A program made the position numbers and the translations under genes. Positions 45,872 to 56,073 of a DNA stretch of 64,000 nt are shown here, piece by piece. The first letter of the stretch is position 1; every line of letters begins with the position of its first letter. The notes beneath the pieces were generated by a model. That model saw nothing but the letters and a program-made list of their open reading frames with translations. It ran no database searches and was not told the DNA's origin. The stretch comes from Astropecten irregularis (lineage: Eukaryota; Echinodermata; Asteroidea; Paxillosida; Astropectinidae): contig OZ020244.1 in the NCBI GenBank assembly GCA_963971285.1, positions 29,140,001 to 29,204,000 on the forward strand. The letters are read 5' to 3'.

Positions 45872-46021
45872 GGGGCCGATTTCATAAAGCTCTGCGACGC
45901 GTCGCAACTCGATTTGCGACGCGTCCTAGGTGCGACGCGTCGCATCTATGTGTTGTGAGTCCATAGAGAAATGATGCGTCTTAACTCTGCGACGCGTCGT
46001 AAGTTTGATGAAATCGGCCCC
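45872..46021. mobile_element. Family K MITE with GACGCGTC palindromes
   Basis: Ends GGGGCCGATTTCATAAAGC and TTTGATGAAATCGGCCCC. The core has at least four GACGCGTC palindromes (TGCGACGCGTCGCAAC and relatives). Only copy in the window. Its end matches families E, I, J and L. Confidence 0.85.
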
Positions 46022-46034
46022 TGTACTCGAGTTG

Positions 46035-47171
46035 TACAACACTGCAGCGAATGCATTGACTTCGCACGTCAGCATAAAAGTTAACATTTGACTGACAACA
46101 CGTTCCACCACTGGGACTAGAATGTTCTCTCTGAATAATTCAGGAGAGTGCATAATCAAAAGAGTGAGAATTTTCTCCTTTTGAGTGAAATTTCATCTCT
46201 ACAGAGTACAGACTAACACTAGGGACCAGATTGAAATACTTCGTAAAGTAGAGTAGATTAAATTGTCAATCTCAAATTTTCCTCTGGATGGAGGATTTTT
46301 CATCTTAAAATTGGAGCAGTTTTCATTCCAAATCATCCAGTCCCATCCATGTTTCAGGCATCAGACTTTTAGAGACTGACACACTCGCCTCACTTGGTGT
46401 ACAGATTATTCAGCTCAATTCAGCGGGTCTTTTTAACTTCCAAACCGTCAGTCACAGAAATCTAGGAAAAGATAATTAGATTTAAAATTGATAATATAAA
46501 TTAGGAGCTCCATGATGACCCAGAATCAGCAGTATGCATTATGCAATAAGCCGATAGGAGGACCTCGATAAACTTGTTATTAGACCTCAAAGCTCCCATG
46601 ATGTATTCATGGTTTGGACCCTTACTATTGACCTTTTTCTTTATTTACAAACACTGGCCTGTGGTTGGCATGGGCGGCCAAAGGTTGCAAATCATTTCGT
46701 CTTCTTGACAGATGGCGTGACCAACTTCCATACCTGTGCAAAATACATACCAGCATTGCTTGTGTTGTTTCCATTACATTCAGCAATATCTTTTAAATGT
46801 TTATGAAACATTGTGTACACATTTGGGTAAAATGTCGGTGGTTATTTTTTATGCAGGCTGGCTTTGATGGCTCGCCATAGTTTCCGCCATGCTGGTTGGC
46901 AAAAACTCGGTCTGTGACATTGCAATAGGAAGGTCTATAGCTGCAATTTGTCAAAGCCTTGGCCTTCATGATGGATTGCATCGTGCTAAACGCTGGCTTT
47001 GTAATATTGGCTAATCTTTCTCATTTGAACAAATGGTTCAAAGTCTGACGGATCGTGAACTGTAGTGAATTTATTAATGGGGGCGGGGGTTGGCTGTGAA
47101 TGTAAGAGACGTTGTGAAGTCATATGAGACAGCTGACATTATAAGACTGCCTCGGGTGTGCCTTCAGACCA
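46035..47171. other. Intronic block without recognised repeats
   Basis: No multi-copy element or recognisable coding exon. The frame 46609-46806 has no domain signature. Confidence 0.3.
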
Positions 47172-47415
47172 GGGGCTAATTTCATAAAGCTGCTTAGCAC
47201 AAAAATGTGCTTAGCATGACATTACTGTCAATTAATAAAAACAGGATTAACAACCAAATTTCCATGTGTTGTGTATCACTTGCAATTGATCTTTGGCTGT
47301 TGTTCACTGACCACAAATATCAAATCGAATTTTCAGGGGAAATTTGTTTTATTGGACGAGCCATTTTTGTGCTAAGCAATTTTTTGTTTTGCTAAGCAGC
47401 TCTATGAAATTGGCA
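47172..47415. mobile_element. Family I MITE (copy 4)
   Basis: Ends GGGGCTAATTTCATAAAGC and GCTCTATGAAATTGGC. Same orientation as copy 2 (AAAAACAGGATTAACAACC). Confidence 0.88.
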
Positions 47416-47812
47416 GAACCTTAACATGCTCCTGTGAGTCACGGAAAATAAACACTGCCTCATCGACATGAGTGAATAGGGATGACTTTCCAAAAGAGTG
47501 AAGGGTGAAGAAAAAAAACTGACCATATAACGAAGGACATACTTGGATTTGTGACAGTGAACAGGGTCCAGTGTGGATCAATTTTCATGCTAATTATGCA
47601 TCTTGTCTGGTGTGATCTCCCTATTGTTGTATGAGAATAAAAAACAAGAAGGAGAAGACTTTGCACTGTCATCTTGCATTTCTTAAGTTCTTAACGACAT
47701 TCTGTGAGTCCAGACCATGCTGTGCAAGGGTAACGTCAGTCAGTCACATCTTCCATTAATGAAGCACTGGAGATCACATGATGTGGCTGATGTTACAAGA
47801 TTGGGTGTACAG

Positions 47813-48158
47813 TAAGGTGACCATATTTTGTTGAGATGATCCGAGGACAATGATCCGTGTCCTAGGGGAGGGATATAATAAAAAAAAAAAAAATTGAATC
47901 CAGATGATGCCTCCATGCAAAATGGTGGCATCTATGGACATCTTGTCCAGTTGACATGAGTCACACGGTCTATGAATTCATGAAGTTGTTATGCACCCAA
48001 AATACACTTCGTAATTTTTTTTTTATTTAGGACAATTACAATTTTTGGGGGCATTTCATAAAATCAGGGAAATTTTTCGGAGACAATTTTTCATCGGGGA
48101 CGGCTCTGTCATTTCGGGGACTGTCCCCGGAAATCGGGGAAGTCTACCAGTCACCTTA
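47813..48158. mobile_element. Family P MITE (copy 2)
   Basis: TAAGGTGACCATATTTTGTT to CAGTCACCTTA. Same orientation as copy 1 and slightly shorter in the centre. Confidence 0.9.
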
Positions 48159-48379
48159 GTGTACACAGTGACCAATGGGTGTACAGAAAGGCCTTAGGGT
48201 GTGGCTAGTAATAGACATGGCTGGCTGGAAGAATGAGGAGCATGGATGGGGTTACAACCACTCTCAACAACTGTCTGTCTGTAGAAATTGGCATGAAGGG
48301 TTTGTCTGTAGTATGCAGTTTCATGGGGCTTGATCGTGATACTCTGGAACATGGTAACCTTCATGTGTAGTACCTCATC

Positions 48380-48491
48380 TGGGGTCGATTTCACCAAATG
48401 CATCGTAACTTGCAATCAATCGTAGGACATACGATGCATTGCAGCCCTGTGTAGAAGTCGAAGGATACGGTTCCTTTATATCTCGAGTTAC
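48380..48491. mobile_element. Family J MITE, truncated
   Basis: GGGGTCGATTTCACCAAATG and CAATCAATCGTAGGACATAC, ending at CTCGAGTTAC without the right terminus. Confidence 0.7.
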
Positions 48492-50830
48492 CTCTGGAGA
48501 GACCTTAGAGCCAGACCTTTCTACACAATTGTCTTTGCTTATTTGTGCAAATTGTGCCGTTCTATTGCAACCTTATTTCCTAAAAGAAGAAAGAAATTGC
48601 ACTTCATAATTATCATTATCACTTGGTGCGTGTAATGTCACAAGCTGCCATGCCTTCATATAATGTACTTTGATGTACTTTGGGTTGTGCTCAATTGAAC
48701 CGGGGAGTCGGGAATCTGCTCTATGATGTTCCGCTGACGTCATTCTGATCATGGTCTTTGTCCTCCTTTCAAGATTGATGATGAGATCCAGAGACAATTT
48801 GTTACGGCAGACCGAGTCGCCACGTCGCGGGACGCGACGGGATCCGCCGGAATATAGTTCAGGTGATTGCGGTCGGTCGGTCGGTGGATTTAAATATGGA
48901 ATGAGTTTGGGTGAACCAAAAAAGATTCTTGAAAAACGGAACTCAACCACGGGACATAATGGTAATTGCCAGAGTATTCATCATATGGATATCTCTACCA
49001 TACAGTGCTGCCTGCAGGTAATTCCTTTTAGTCCCAAATGTGTCTGACATGTCATTCGGATTTGATCTGCCTTATATTTGTCGTCTTTTATGGGTTTTTT
49101 CCCCTGTCTATTTGATTGGAATCGAGGTTGACGTTGTGAGGGCCGGCAGCTTGCAGGAAGCAGCTGAATGTTAAACTCTTCAAAAGTACACCGCCCCTAA
49201 CTGGCAACACTGAGGTACTGTGAAGTACATGTACATGTCCAGTCTCTTCATGGGTTGTGTATTTGGGTCCATGATGCTGCTACATCATGGCGTCGGACCA
49301 ATTTGACCCCACGGACAGTGATTGTGATACAAACCATGGCTTCTACGACATGTTGAAAATCGTCGTCTTCCCCCATGTACATGTACCTCACAATACTGCT
49401 TTCCAGGCGCGGTTCTGGGGGGGGGGGGGATGGGACTTGAGCCCCCCAAAAATTTTGTCTAGCCCCCCCCCCCCCCCCCAAAAAAAATGCAATTAAAAAA
49501 AAGAATCTTTAAAATACTGGATTTTTTCAGTTATTAAGCGCCAATTACATCAAATATGCGTTGTGTGGGCTATAAAATTTTGGCTCTAGAACCATGCCTG
49601 CTGTGTTCACTGTACCATACATTTCTCATCCTCTTTTTGACTCCCCTGAAATGTATTTGTGCCAAATTGAACAAATCAGCATTCCAATTTCCGCAAAGCT
49701 GATTCTTTCATTCTACACGTACTTGGCAAACATTCTCTCACAAAAAAAATGAATGAAAGAAAACTTGTGATGCGTTAGGAGATTGTTCATCTGGGAGGTT
49801 ATCCCATCAGGTTCAGGGCAAATGCGTTGACCCCCTTTTTTTCCCTCTTCCCAACTGAAACTCATATACGCACTCTTGTTTGTCAGTGGTTGATGTAGTG
49901 ATTGGTGACGACGTGCCCCTAGAGTTCCACTTTAATACATCCATGCAGGTTTTATCCACACAGAAGAAGAAGAGACATTTTCTTGTATTATGAAGGCAGA
50001 TGTACTCATGCATTGTGCAGACACACTTCAGGTTACCCCCTCTATCTCCGTCTTCCCCCCCAGGTTATCCCACTGCAAAATCCCAGAGGATGAAAAGGCA
50101 CTTTCTGTAATTCATTTTTTTTCTTCAGTTTTCAGTTGTTTTTTTCTCCGTTTCTGTTCTTTTCTTATCTAAAAGAGGTTGGAGTGGGGATATTTTTGGC
50201 AACAGGAAACACAGAGACATGCTTACATATATATACTGTATGACAAGGAGTGAAGATTTCTCCATTAGATGTGACCGTCTTGAACTGCGGGGTTGTTTTT
50301 CTTTCGTCTGCCCTTCGGAGATTTGGAGAAAATTGTTATGAGTTTGGCCGGAGGAAATGTGTTTGCTCTCTCTGGCATCTTGAACAAAATGAATATAAAC
50401 AGATTTTGGGCCAGTTGGATATTTTTTTTTTCTTAAAATACGGTATATGTATTTTGCTATGTTAGTCTGCATCTGGAGTTAAAGTATTGCTGGGTTTTTT
50501 TTATGGGCGTTCGGAGAGCATTTGAATTTAAAAGTCATTCTGTCAGGTTGGAACAACATTTGTACTTTGTTGTTTGGTATGTTTTAATGTTAATACACCT
50601 GTCTCCATTTTCTTTTCTTATGACTATTGATTTAAATTCCAGTTGGTGATCCACTGATTACGCAATACACTTCAAAAAGACTATAATGGAAACCATTTTT
50701 GATTTTATATATTTCGTTCTTGATTCAGAACATCTTGTGAAAATCCTGAATAAAGGATCAATGTTCTGAATAAAGTATGAAATATGGAATCAGAAATGGC
50801 TATCATTATGTTGTTTTTGGCATGTGTATA
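48492..50830. other. Intronic block without recognised repeats
   Basis: Contains G and C runs at 49416-49428 and 49465-49480. The GC-richer stretch 48720-49040 has open frames on both strands and GT dinucleotides after CTGCAG, but no protein similarity was recognised and the sarcospan alignment needs no exon here. Confidence 0.3.
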
Positions 50831-51069
50831 CACTGCAAAAACTTGGGTGTTAAATTTAACACCACCAGTGTTATTTTTAACACTTCAAAAGAGTTTAAGT
50901 GTATTAACAGCAAAATTCGGTGTTAAGTGGACACCAATAATTAACACCCTGAAGTGTTGACTTAACACTTGATTTGTGTCACTTTTGCACAACACCAAAT
51001 AGTGTTAAATTAACACTCAATGCAACACCAACAAGGTGTTAACAATTTAACACCCGAGTTTTTGCAGTG
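50831..51069. mobile_element. MITE with CACTGCAAAAACT ends
   Basis: TA-flanked inverted repeats CACTGCAAAAACTTGGGTG and GAGTTTTTGCAGTG. The whole interior is built from GTGTTAA and TTAACAC words (more than fifteen), an unusual internal pseudo-repeat. No coding sequence. Confidence 0.9.
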
Positions 51070-51513
51070 TAGTATTGAGTAATTTAAATTGGTTTTAGGT
51101 TCCTATTGTGATACAGAAGTTGATGAATAATCATTCTCAGCATTTAATTTCACATTTACAACACAGTAATTGACCAAAAATACAAAGCACATGATTAAAA
51201 TGTTTATCATGATAAGATAAAATTGGTAAATTTCTCATGGCCCTGTCTTGAATTTTGTTCATTAGGCCCTGGACATCTCTTTCAGTTTTTGTCATGGGGG
51301 AGGGGAGGCACATTTTATAAATAGTCTAGAAAAGCAGATAACACAGAATCAAAAAGTCTGTGCCACCTGTAAATAAAACAGTTGAAATTTCTGATTAAGA
51401 AAAATAATAAAAAACCGCTGTAAAAATGTTGAGTTGTATTCTAGATGCCATTCTGGTCCATGTTTTTGCTATTAGCAGAAAAAAGGCGATTTGCTATCTG
51501 CATATCGTACACA

Positions 51514-51672
51514 ATAGCGCTCCGCACTAATGACGTCACACAAGTGTTTTGGCCAGTGCGTGCATGTACACAATTCCGGATGTTAGAAAAACTTGCGTGC
51601 ACATGCATGCACACAAGCACAATGTTTGTCTGAGATCCAGTGTGCTATTTTTAGCTCAAGTGCAGAGCGCTA
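51514..51672. mobile_element. Family F MITE (intact ends)
   Basis: TA-flanked ends TAGCGCTCCGCACTAATGA and CTCAAGTGCAGAGCGCTA. TGACGTCA at 51531. About 395 bp before the terminal SSPN exon. Confidence 0.9.
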
Positions 51673-52066
51673 TTCACTAGTTCCATTTCAAGTGTTACTT
51701 ACTTCTCTTCTATACCCCCTTGGGGAATCTTGTCGTTATTGTGTTTAAAATTCAAATCTTGATATAAAGTGGATCTTTTGGGCTTATAGGGTTGTAATTC
51801 TGATCATGATTATTATATCTTCTCGTGGCTGCGGCTTTCTTTCTCCAAGTGAGCTTTATTACACAGGTGGTTTGCAAGGAATTGTATTCTTGTGGAAGCA
51901 ATAAGAACGATGAGGACCAGTTGTTTGAAGGTTATCAAAAGTGTGTAGCATACAGGTTACCGGTGCTATTTAAGAATGGAAATTGAGACTTGTCGTTTAA
52001 TCACTGCCAAACTGATACTGAGTTTTGATTCTCCTTTTTTGTCATATTTTTCTGTCCCCCTTATAG

Positions 52067-52531
52067 GCCTCCTTCTTCTTATTGTCCGTCGTATGTTTGT
52101 TTGTCAGCACCATTGCCAGCGCCTTCTGTGGGATTCAAGGGGAGAAGATCCTGGGCCTGATCAATCCCGACAAGCCCACGTGCATCTCGGACAATCAGAA
52201 CACTTGCCACTGCACGAAGGTGGAGAGCGACGGCCTGTCCCGGATCTACACCTTCCTGGACATTATCGACTGCCAGTCCTTCTTGCTGAATCTCAAGACC
52301 TACATGTTCATCCAGTGCATCCTGAACGGGCTCGGCGGCATTGCCTCCTTCATGGTGGTCATCCTCATGTGGCGCAACCGCTACATGGACTTTCACTCGG
52401 GACTGCGTTTTTACTCTTACAGCGCCAGCATCCCCAACCACCCTTGGTCCGATCCCCAGACGCCGCCTTACACCAACTACATCATGGCAAATGGGGACAA
52501 CAGGCAGGATCGGTTCGTCTTCGATACGTGA
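52067..52531 (+). CDS. SSPN: Sarcospan-like gene, terminal coding exon
   Basis: Opens in phase 0 after a pyrimidine tract ending CCCCCTTATAG and encodes 154 residues to a TGA stop. Residues 1-20 (ASFFLLSVVCLFVSTIASAF) are TM3. Residues 21-79 form an extracellular loop with five cysteines (C21, C39, C47, C49, C69). Residues 80-102 are TM4, followed by MWRNRY (101-106). Matches to vertebrate sarcospan keep identical spacing: LSR(57-59) to DC(68-69), ILN(85-87), MW..RY..F, G112, R114, S117 and AS(120-121). The C-x-C pair at 47/49 is also shared. Sarcospan sits in the plasma membrane with sarcoglycans and stabilises the dystrophin- or utrophin-glycoprotein complex. The tail 122-154 extends beyond the vertebrate end, is polar and Pro/Tyr-rich, and holds YTNY (135-138), which fits the Y-x-N-x SH2-binding form. 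GC content is well above the flanking DNA, as expected for a real exon. The frames overlapping it on both strands are shadows. Confidence 0.93.
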   Translation, partial: ASFFLLSVVCLFVSTIASAFCGIQGEKILGLINPDKPTCISDNQNTCHCTKVESDGLSRIYTFLDIIDCQSFLLNLKTYMFIQCILNGLGGIASFMVVILMWRNRYMDFHSGLRFYSYSASIPNHPWSDPQTPPYTNYIMANGDNRQDRFVFDT

Positions 52532-52983
52532 CCGGCCCTCGGGGAATGCCGCTGCCACATTCGGAGTGGAAGGAGGAACACAGCCTCCAAATGGTGTAGA
52601 TAATGTCTTTTAATTGTTCATGGTGATATTTACGGCAAACAAATATTTCTCTCTGCGTGCAAAGTCACGCAGACATGCCTGTTGGTGATGACATAGATGA
52701 TAAGGATTATATTTTGTGCAGAGGTTATACACATAAACTCTCTGTATTTGAATTTATTGACCATAATATGGTTTTAATGAAGAAAAAATTTACTCTTTTA
52801 CATTTTGAATCATGTAACTAACAAATTGAAAAACAGTTTTCACTCTGGCTGTTGCACTCTGGATGACTTGTTTTTTCCTAACTTCAAAAAGGCTCATTGG
52901 TGTCTTTCATCCCTCATATGCATTCGTATTAGAATCTACCCTCCCTGGTACCACGTTAGTTGCATAGTGAGTCCCATAAACTA

Positions 52984-53204
52984 AAGGGCGTTTACAAAAC
53001 GGATGCTCCGGCTCCGTCTCAGGCTCCGGCTCCATTTTGTGAATCCATTCTGAAATAATGGGTATTAATGGGCTTTTGGCTGCAGTTTTGAAGTAGATTC
53101 TCTGGTTTGAAAAGGAAAGCAGAACTTCAGCTTCATTGAACCTATATTTTCAGCATATTGATGTCAGAGCTGGAGCCCGAGCCCTCCGTTTCGTAAACAC
53201 CCTT
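52984..53204. mobile_element. Family V MITE (copy 1)
   Basis: Ends AAGGGCGTTTACAAAACGGA and TCCGTTTCGTAAACACCCTT, with subterminal GGCTCCGGCTCC arrays. A related truncated copy is at 55583-55716. If transcribed it lies in the SSPN 3' UTR. Confidence 0.87.
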
Positions 53205-53633
53205 AGAAACCTCCCTCTAGATCTTCATGTTCATGTGCTCAGCAGTAGATTGCAAAACCTTTGACAATTGCTGCATACATTGTATATCAGTCTAGAATTT
53301 ACCAGAAACATGTCCTTTGTAATAGACTTGGGATATTGTTTGGAGGAATTTTTGAAGAGGCATAAATTGTACTCGCATAAAAAATCCTGAAAACATAACA
53401 AAAAATCCTGAAAATTACATGACTCCTATACGTTTGTACAGGCAAAGTGAGGGGAAAAAAATCCTGATTTCTGAAATCAGGATTTTTCCTGACAAATCAC
53501 ACCTCTGAGTAACACAGTGCTAGTAGATACAGTAGGTAGATACAGCCAGGATTCCTTTCAATTGTTATCTAGTTAGCCAAAAGAAAGTAGAGCTACATTT
53601 TCTCATTCCCAGTTGGTCAAACCTGTATTCTCA

Positions 53634-53969
53634 TCTCTCCTTTTCGATCCGTGTTGAAACCAACCCGGATCCACCCCGGTTCAGCCCGGCAAGTTTTTGA
53701 ACCGGATTGAAGAGACACAACATTCACACTACGCTTATGGTGAACCGGTTCATACAACACAGATCATGCATCACATTGCGCAAAATGCAGTTTGGAACCG
53801 GGTTGAGATTTTCAACCCTGCTCCCTACCAGGGTTGATTTTGATCCGGCTAGACCGTCCTACTCGGGTTGGCTCGGGGTTGAAAATGTTCAAGTGTGAAA
53901 AGAGTTGAACAAAATCACGGGGTTCTATCAAGTTCCAACCCCGAGATTTTGGATAGTGTGAAAAGCCCT
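53634..53969. mobile_element. Family O MITE (copy 2)
   Basis: Inverted relative to 8529-8869. Right end GATAGTGTGAAAAGCCCTT. The 63-codon frame 53707-53898 matches the 60-codon frame of copy 1 over most of its length (shared blocks include STLLPTRVDFDPARPSY). Confidence 0.85.
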
Positions 53970-54548
53970 TTATTTCCCTCCTTGCTATGGCAGTCAATAC
54001 AGAACAGAGTCTTCAAATTGAGAAATCTTCTCGCTCGGAAGGAAAAGTTATCTTGAAGGAAAAAGTGCATTCTCTTAAATATTCAAATTGGTTCTTTGGA
54101 TAGTTGAATAAACACTGCACCGATTTGTATTCCTACGGTAAAATCAAAAAGTCTATGTACAGCGGAGAAATCTGTATTAATTAATATATCACGTCTTTCT
54201 GAATTTAACTTCATTCATTACATAAAGGTTTCTATTATTAAACCTGCATGTCATTGTACAGTATGTAAATATACATTTTTGTTTTTCGACTATAGAGATA
54301 AACTGTAGTGGATATATGGCTTTTCAGATGATTCACAGACATTCCAGTATATGTAAAAGGGGGAAAACTAACAATGAGAAATATCTAGCTATTATACAGC
54401 ATTTTGTTGTCGTGCATAATTTCTTTTGTTGAATAAGAATTCATGAGAACCTATTGTTGGAAGTCCGTGGTGGTCAGTGGTTTCAGTTTTGGAAATTGGA
54501 TGCCATCTCTGATGCTGTCCTTCCTAACTTACTTCATTCAAGTCAATG

Positions 54549-54845
54549 AAAGGTGAACAAAGAAACATTTACTGGAGCGGGATTTGAACTGGCAGTCTCC
54601 TGAATACGAATAGGCACTCTACCAACTGAGCTATCTAGCCCTACGTTGGTGGTGTCCCTAATAGTCAATTATCTTGTATGTGATTAGTTTCATGGCTTCT
54701 GACTGCCAAACGAACAAAGATAATTGACTATTAGGGACACCACTAACATAGGGCTGGATAGCTCAGTTGGTAGAGCTCCTGTACGGTATCCAGGAGGTCG
54801 CCGGTTCGAATCCCGCTCCAATCAATTTTTCTTTGTTCACCTTTT
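54549..54845. mobile_element. Fold-back element with two tRNA-like arms
   Basis: Ends AAAGGTGAACAAAGAAA and TTTCTTTGTTCACCTTT. Each arm contains a tRNA-like unit in opposite orientation: the right arm reads GGGCTGGATAGCTCAGTTGG, TAGAGCTCCTGTACGG, then CCGGTTCGAATCCCGC. A unique centre (TGGCTTCTGACTGCCAAACG) separates them. The anticodon loop would be 9 nt (TACGGTATC), so the unit is not a standard tRNA. Relatives at 3581, 14299 and 38614 are single arms. Confidence 0.85.
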
Positions 54846-55149
54846 AATGACTTAAAAATTCAGTCAATTTCCCTTTTGTTTATTTGATGATAACTTCATT
54901 CAATTAAGGGTGTCTAAATACATAAGTATAGAGGGGCATTATCATTATTATGAGTTAGGTTGGATACATCCCCACCCCCAATCCTCCCTCCCTCCACCCC
55001 ATTCAAAGAAAAATTTCATTTTCGTCTAATCCACACCAGAATCGAAATCTTTTTGAGGCTGTTTTTATTTTTCTTATATTATGACATGGTGTTTTTTTTT
55101 AACTGACGCTTTCTGTCATGGTTGTGAAAAAACTCAATATTGAAATGCA

Positions 55150-55509
55150 AATGCTATGTCTTGGCTATCACCATGTAGAATTTAAGCGAAATTGGACTAA
55201 AATTGTGGGGGGAAAACTAAAGACTGATCCACCCAACCTCAAAACCCGATTTTCATCTTTCTTTCATACACATTATGTGTGTATATATTGACCACTATGT
55301 GTGTTATCCTTGCAAATTTGTTTTTAAGGAGTACTCTTTCAATTGGTCATATTTTCGTCAATTTCAGCCCCAATATGCTTAAATTTTACATGGTGATAGC
55401 CAGGACATGGCTGTATCACATATCTGAATCTTGAAGTGACAAACAGTTTAATTTTAACATAATGGGTCTGGACACAGTGTTGCGTTTTTTTTCTGGGACA
55501 CCTTGTATT
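55150..55509. mobile_element. Family H fold-back MITE, left end lost
   Basis: Starts inside the left arm at TGTCTTGGCTATCACCATG, runs through TTGACCACTATGTGTGTTA, and ends TCTGGGACACCTTGTA. Confidence 0.82.
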
Positions 55510-55582
55510 CTTTGGCAATATGGCTATAGACATGGTCCTCATCTGTGGTCATTCCTACTATTAGGCCTCAGTGCTTTTTCAT

Positions 55583-55716
55583 CGGAAGCTGAAGCTCTGT
55601 TATCCTTTTCAAACCAGATAATCTACTTCCGAACCGCAGCCAAAAGCATCTTTTTTGATACCCGTTATTTTCGAATGGATTGCCAAAATGGAGCTGGAGC
55701 TGAAGCCAGAGACGAG
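55583..55716. mobile_element. Family V MITE, truncated
   Basis: Inverted relative to 52984-53204. Shares AAGCTGAAG, CCTTTTCAAACCAGA, CGCAGCCAAAAGC and CAAAATGGAGC, but both termini are missing. Confidence 0.7.
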
Positions 55717-56073
55717 GTTGGGAAAAGGCCATCAGAATCAAAAGTTATTGAATTGGTTGAATTCTTTTCATAGGATGTGGCTGGAGGTTGGGTTTATTTA
55801 CCCTTAAAAGTGAAAAGTGGGCGTCACTATCCAACGAGTTTAGTTGATTTTCAGGAAGTTAGGGAATATTAATAAAACTTGTCTAATTTTTCATGGCCTA
55901 CGTCAGTGAGCTGAATTGTTTAGCTGTGTAGGTATCAATGTATCTTTTGAAAAGGTACATTGAAACTGCACGACTGATTTGTTTTTCCAAGTCCTTAATA
56001 TTATCTCAATTTCCTCAATATTCTTACTTCGGTAAAAGTAGCCTAGCTATTAATAATGTGTAATGATTTTATT

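Larger units (their letters stand above)
45207..46034. mobile_element. hAT-like element with GAGTAC array and nested MITEs
   Basis: Degenerate GAGTCCGAGTAC words fill 45230-45400, and AACACTG ends the element at 46034 after CTGTACTCGAGTTGTAC, the same layout as 10932-11459. The left CAGTG end is unclear and no target duplication was found. Families F (45680-45832) and K (45872-46021) are inserted in it. Confidence 0.55.
15195..52066 (+). other. SSPN: Intron of the sarcospan-like gene (36.9 kb, phase 0)
   Basis: Donor GTAAAC at 15195 and acceptor CCCCCTTATAG at 52066 flank this interval. Neither flanking exon needs further residues to complete the sarcospan alignment, so no exon is expected inside. 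A large part is MITE sequence listed separately. The remainder contains no reading frame with recognisable protein similarity. The large size means that enhancers or other genes on either strand could lie here unseen. Confidence 0.75.
52532..54130 (+). other. SSPN: Probable 3' UTR and downstream region of SSPN
   Basis: AT-rich sequence after the stop. The first clear AATAAA I find is at 54107-54112, so a long 3' UTR containing the V and O MITEs is possible. The real cleavage site cannot be set from sequence alone; non-canonical signals may act earlier. Confidence 0.35.

Noticed and set aside
48573..49047. Opposed open frames (125 codons minus, 98 codons plus) possibly marking an exon
   Set aside because: No recognised domain, overlapping on opposite strands, and the sarcospan alignment across the intron is already gapless. 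A GT after CTGCAG is not enough.
50125..50472. 115-codon minus-strand frame
   Set aside because: Lysine-rich low-complexity product of AT-rich DNA, no domain, overlapping plus-strand frame of similar length.
51976..52613. Long open frames of up to 207 codons in other frames, and a 159-codon antisense frame at 52079-52558
   Set aside because: They overlap the SSPN terminal exon, whose frame alone matches a known protein. High GC content produces the shadows.
54740..54810. Functional tRNA gene in the right arm of the fold-back element
   Set aside because: Good A and B boxes, but the anticodon loop would be 9 nt and the unit is duplicated in inverted orientation within a mobile element.
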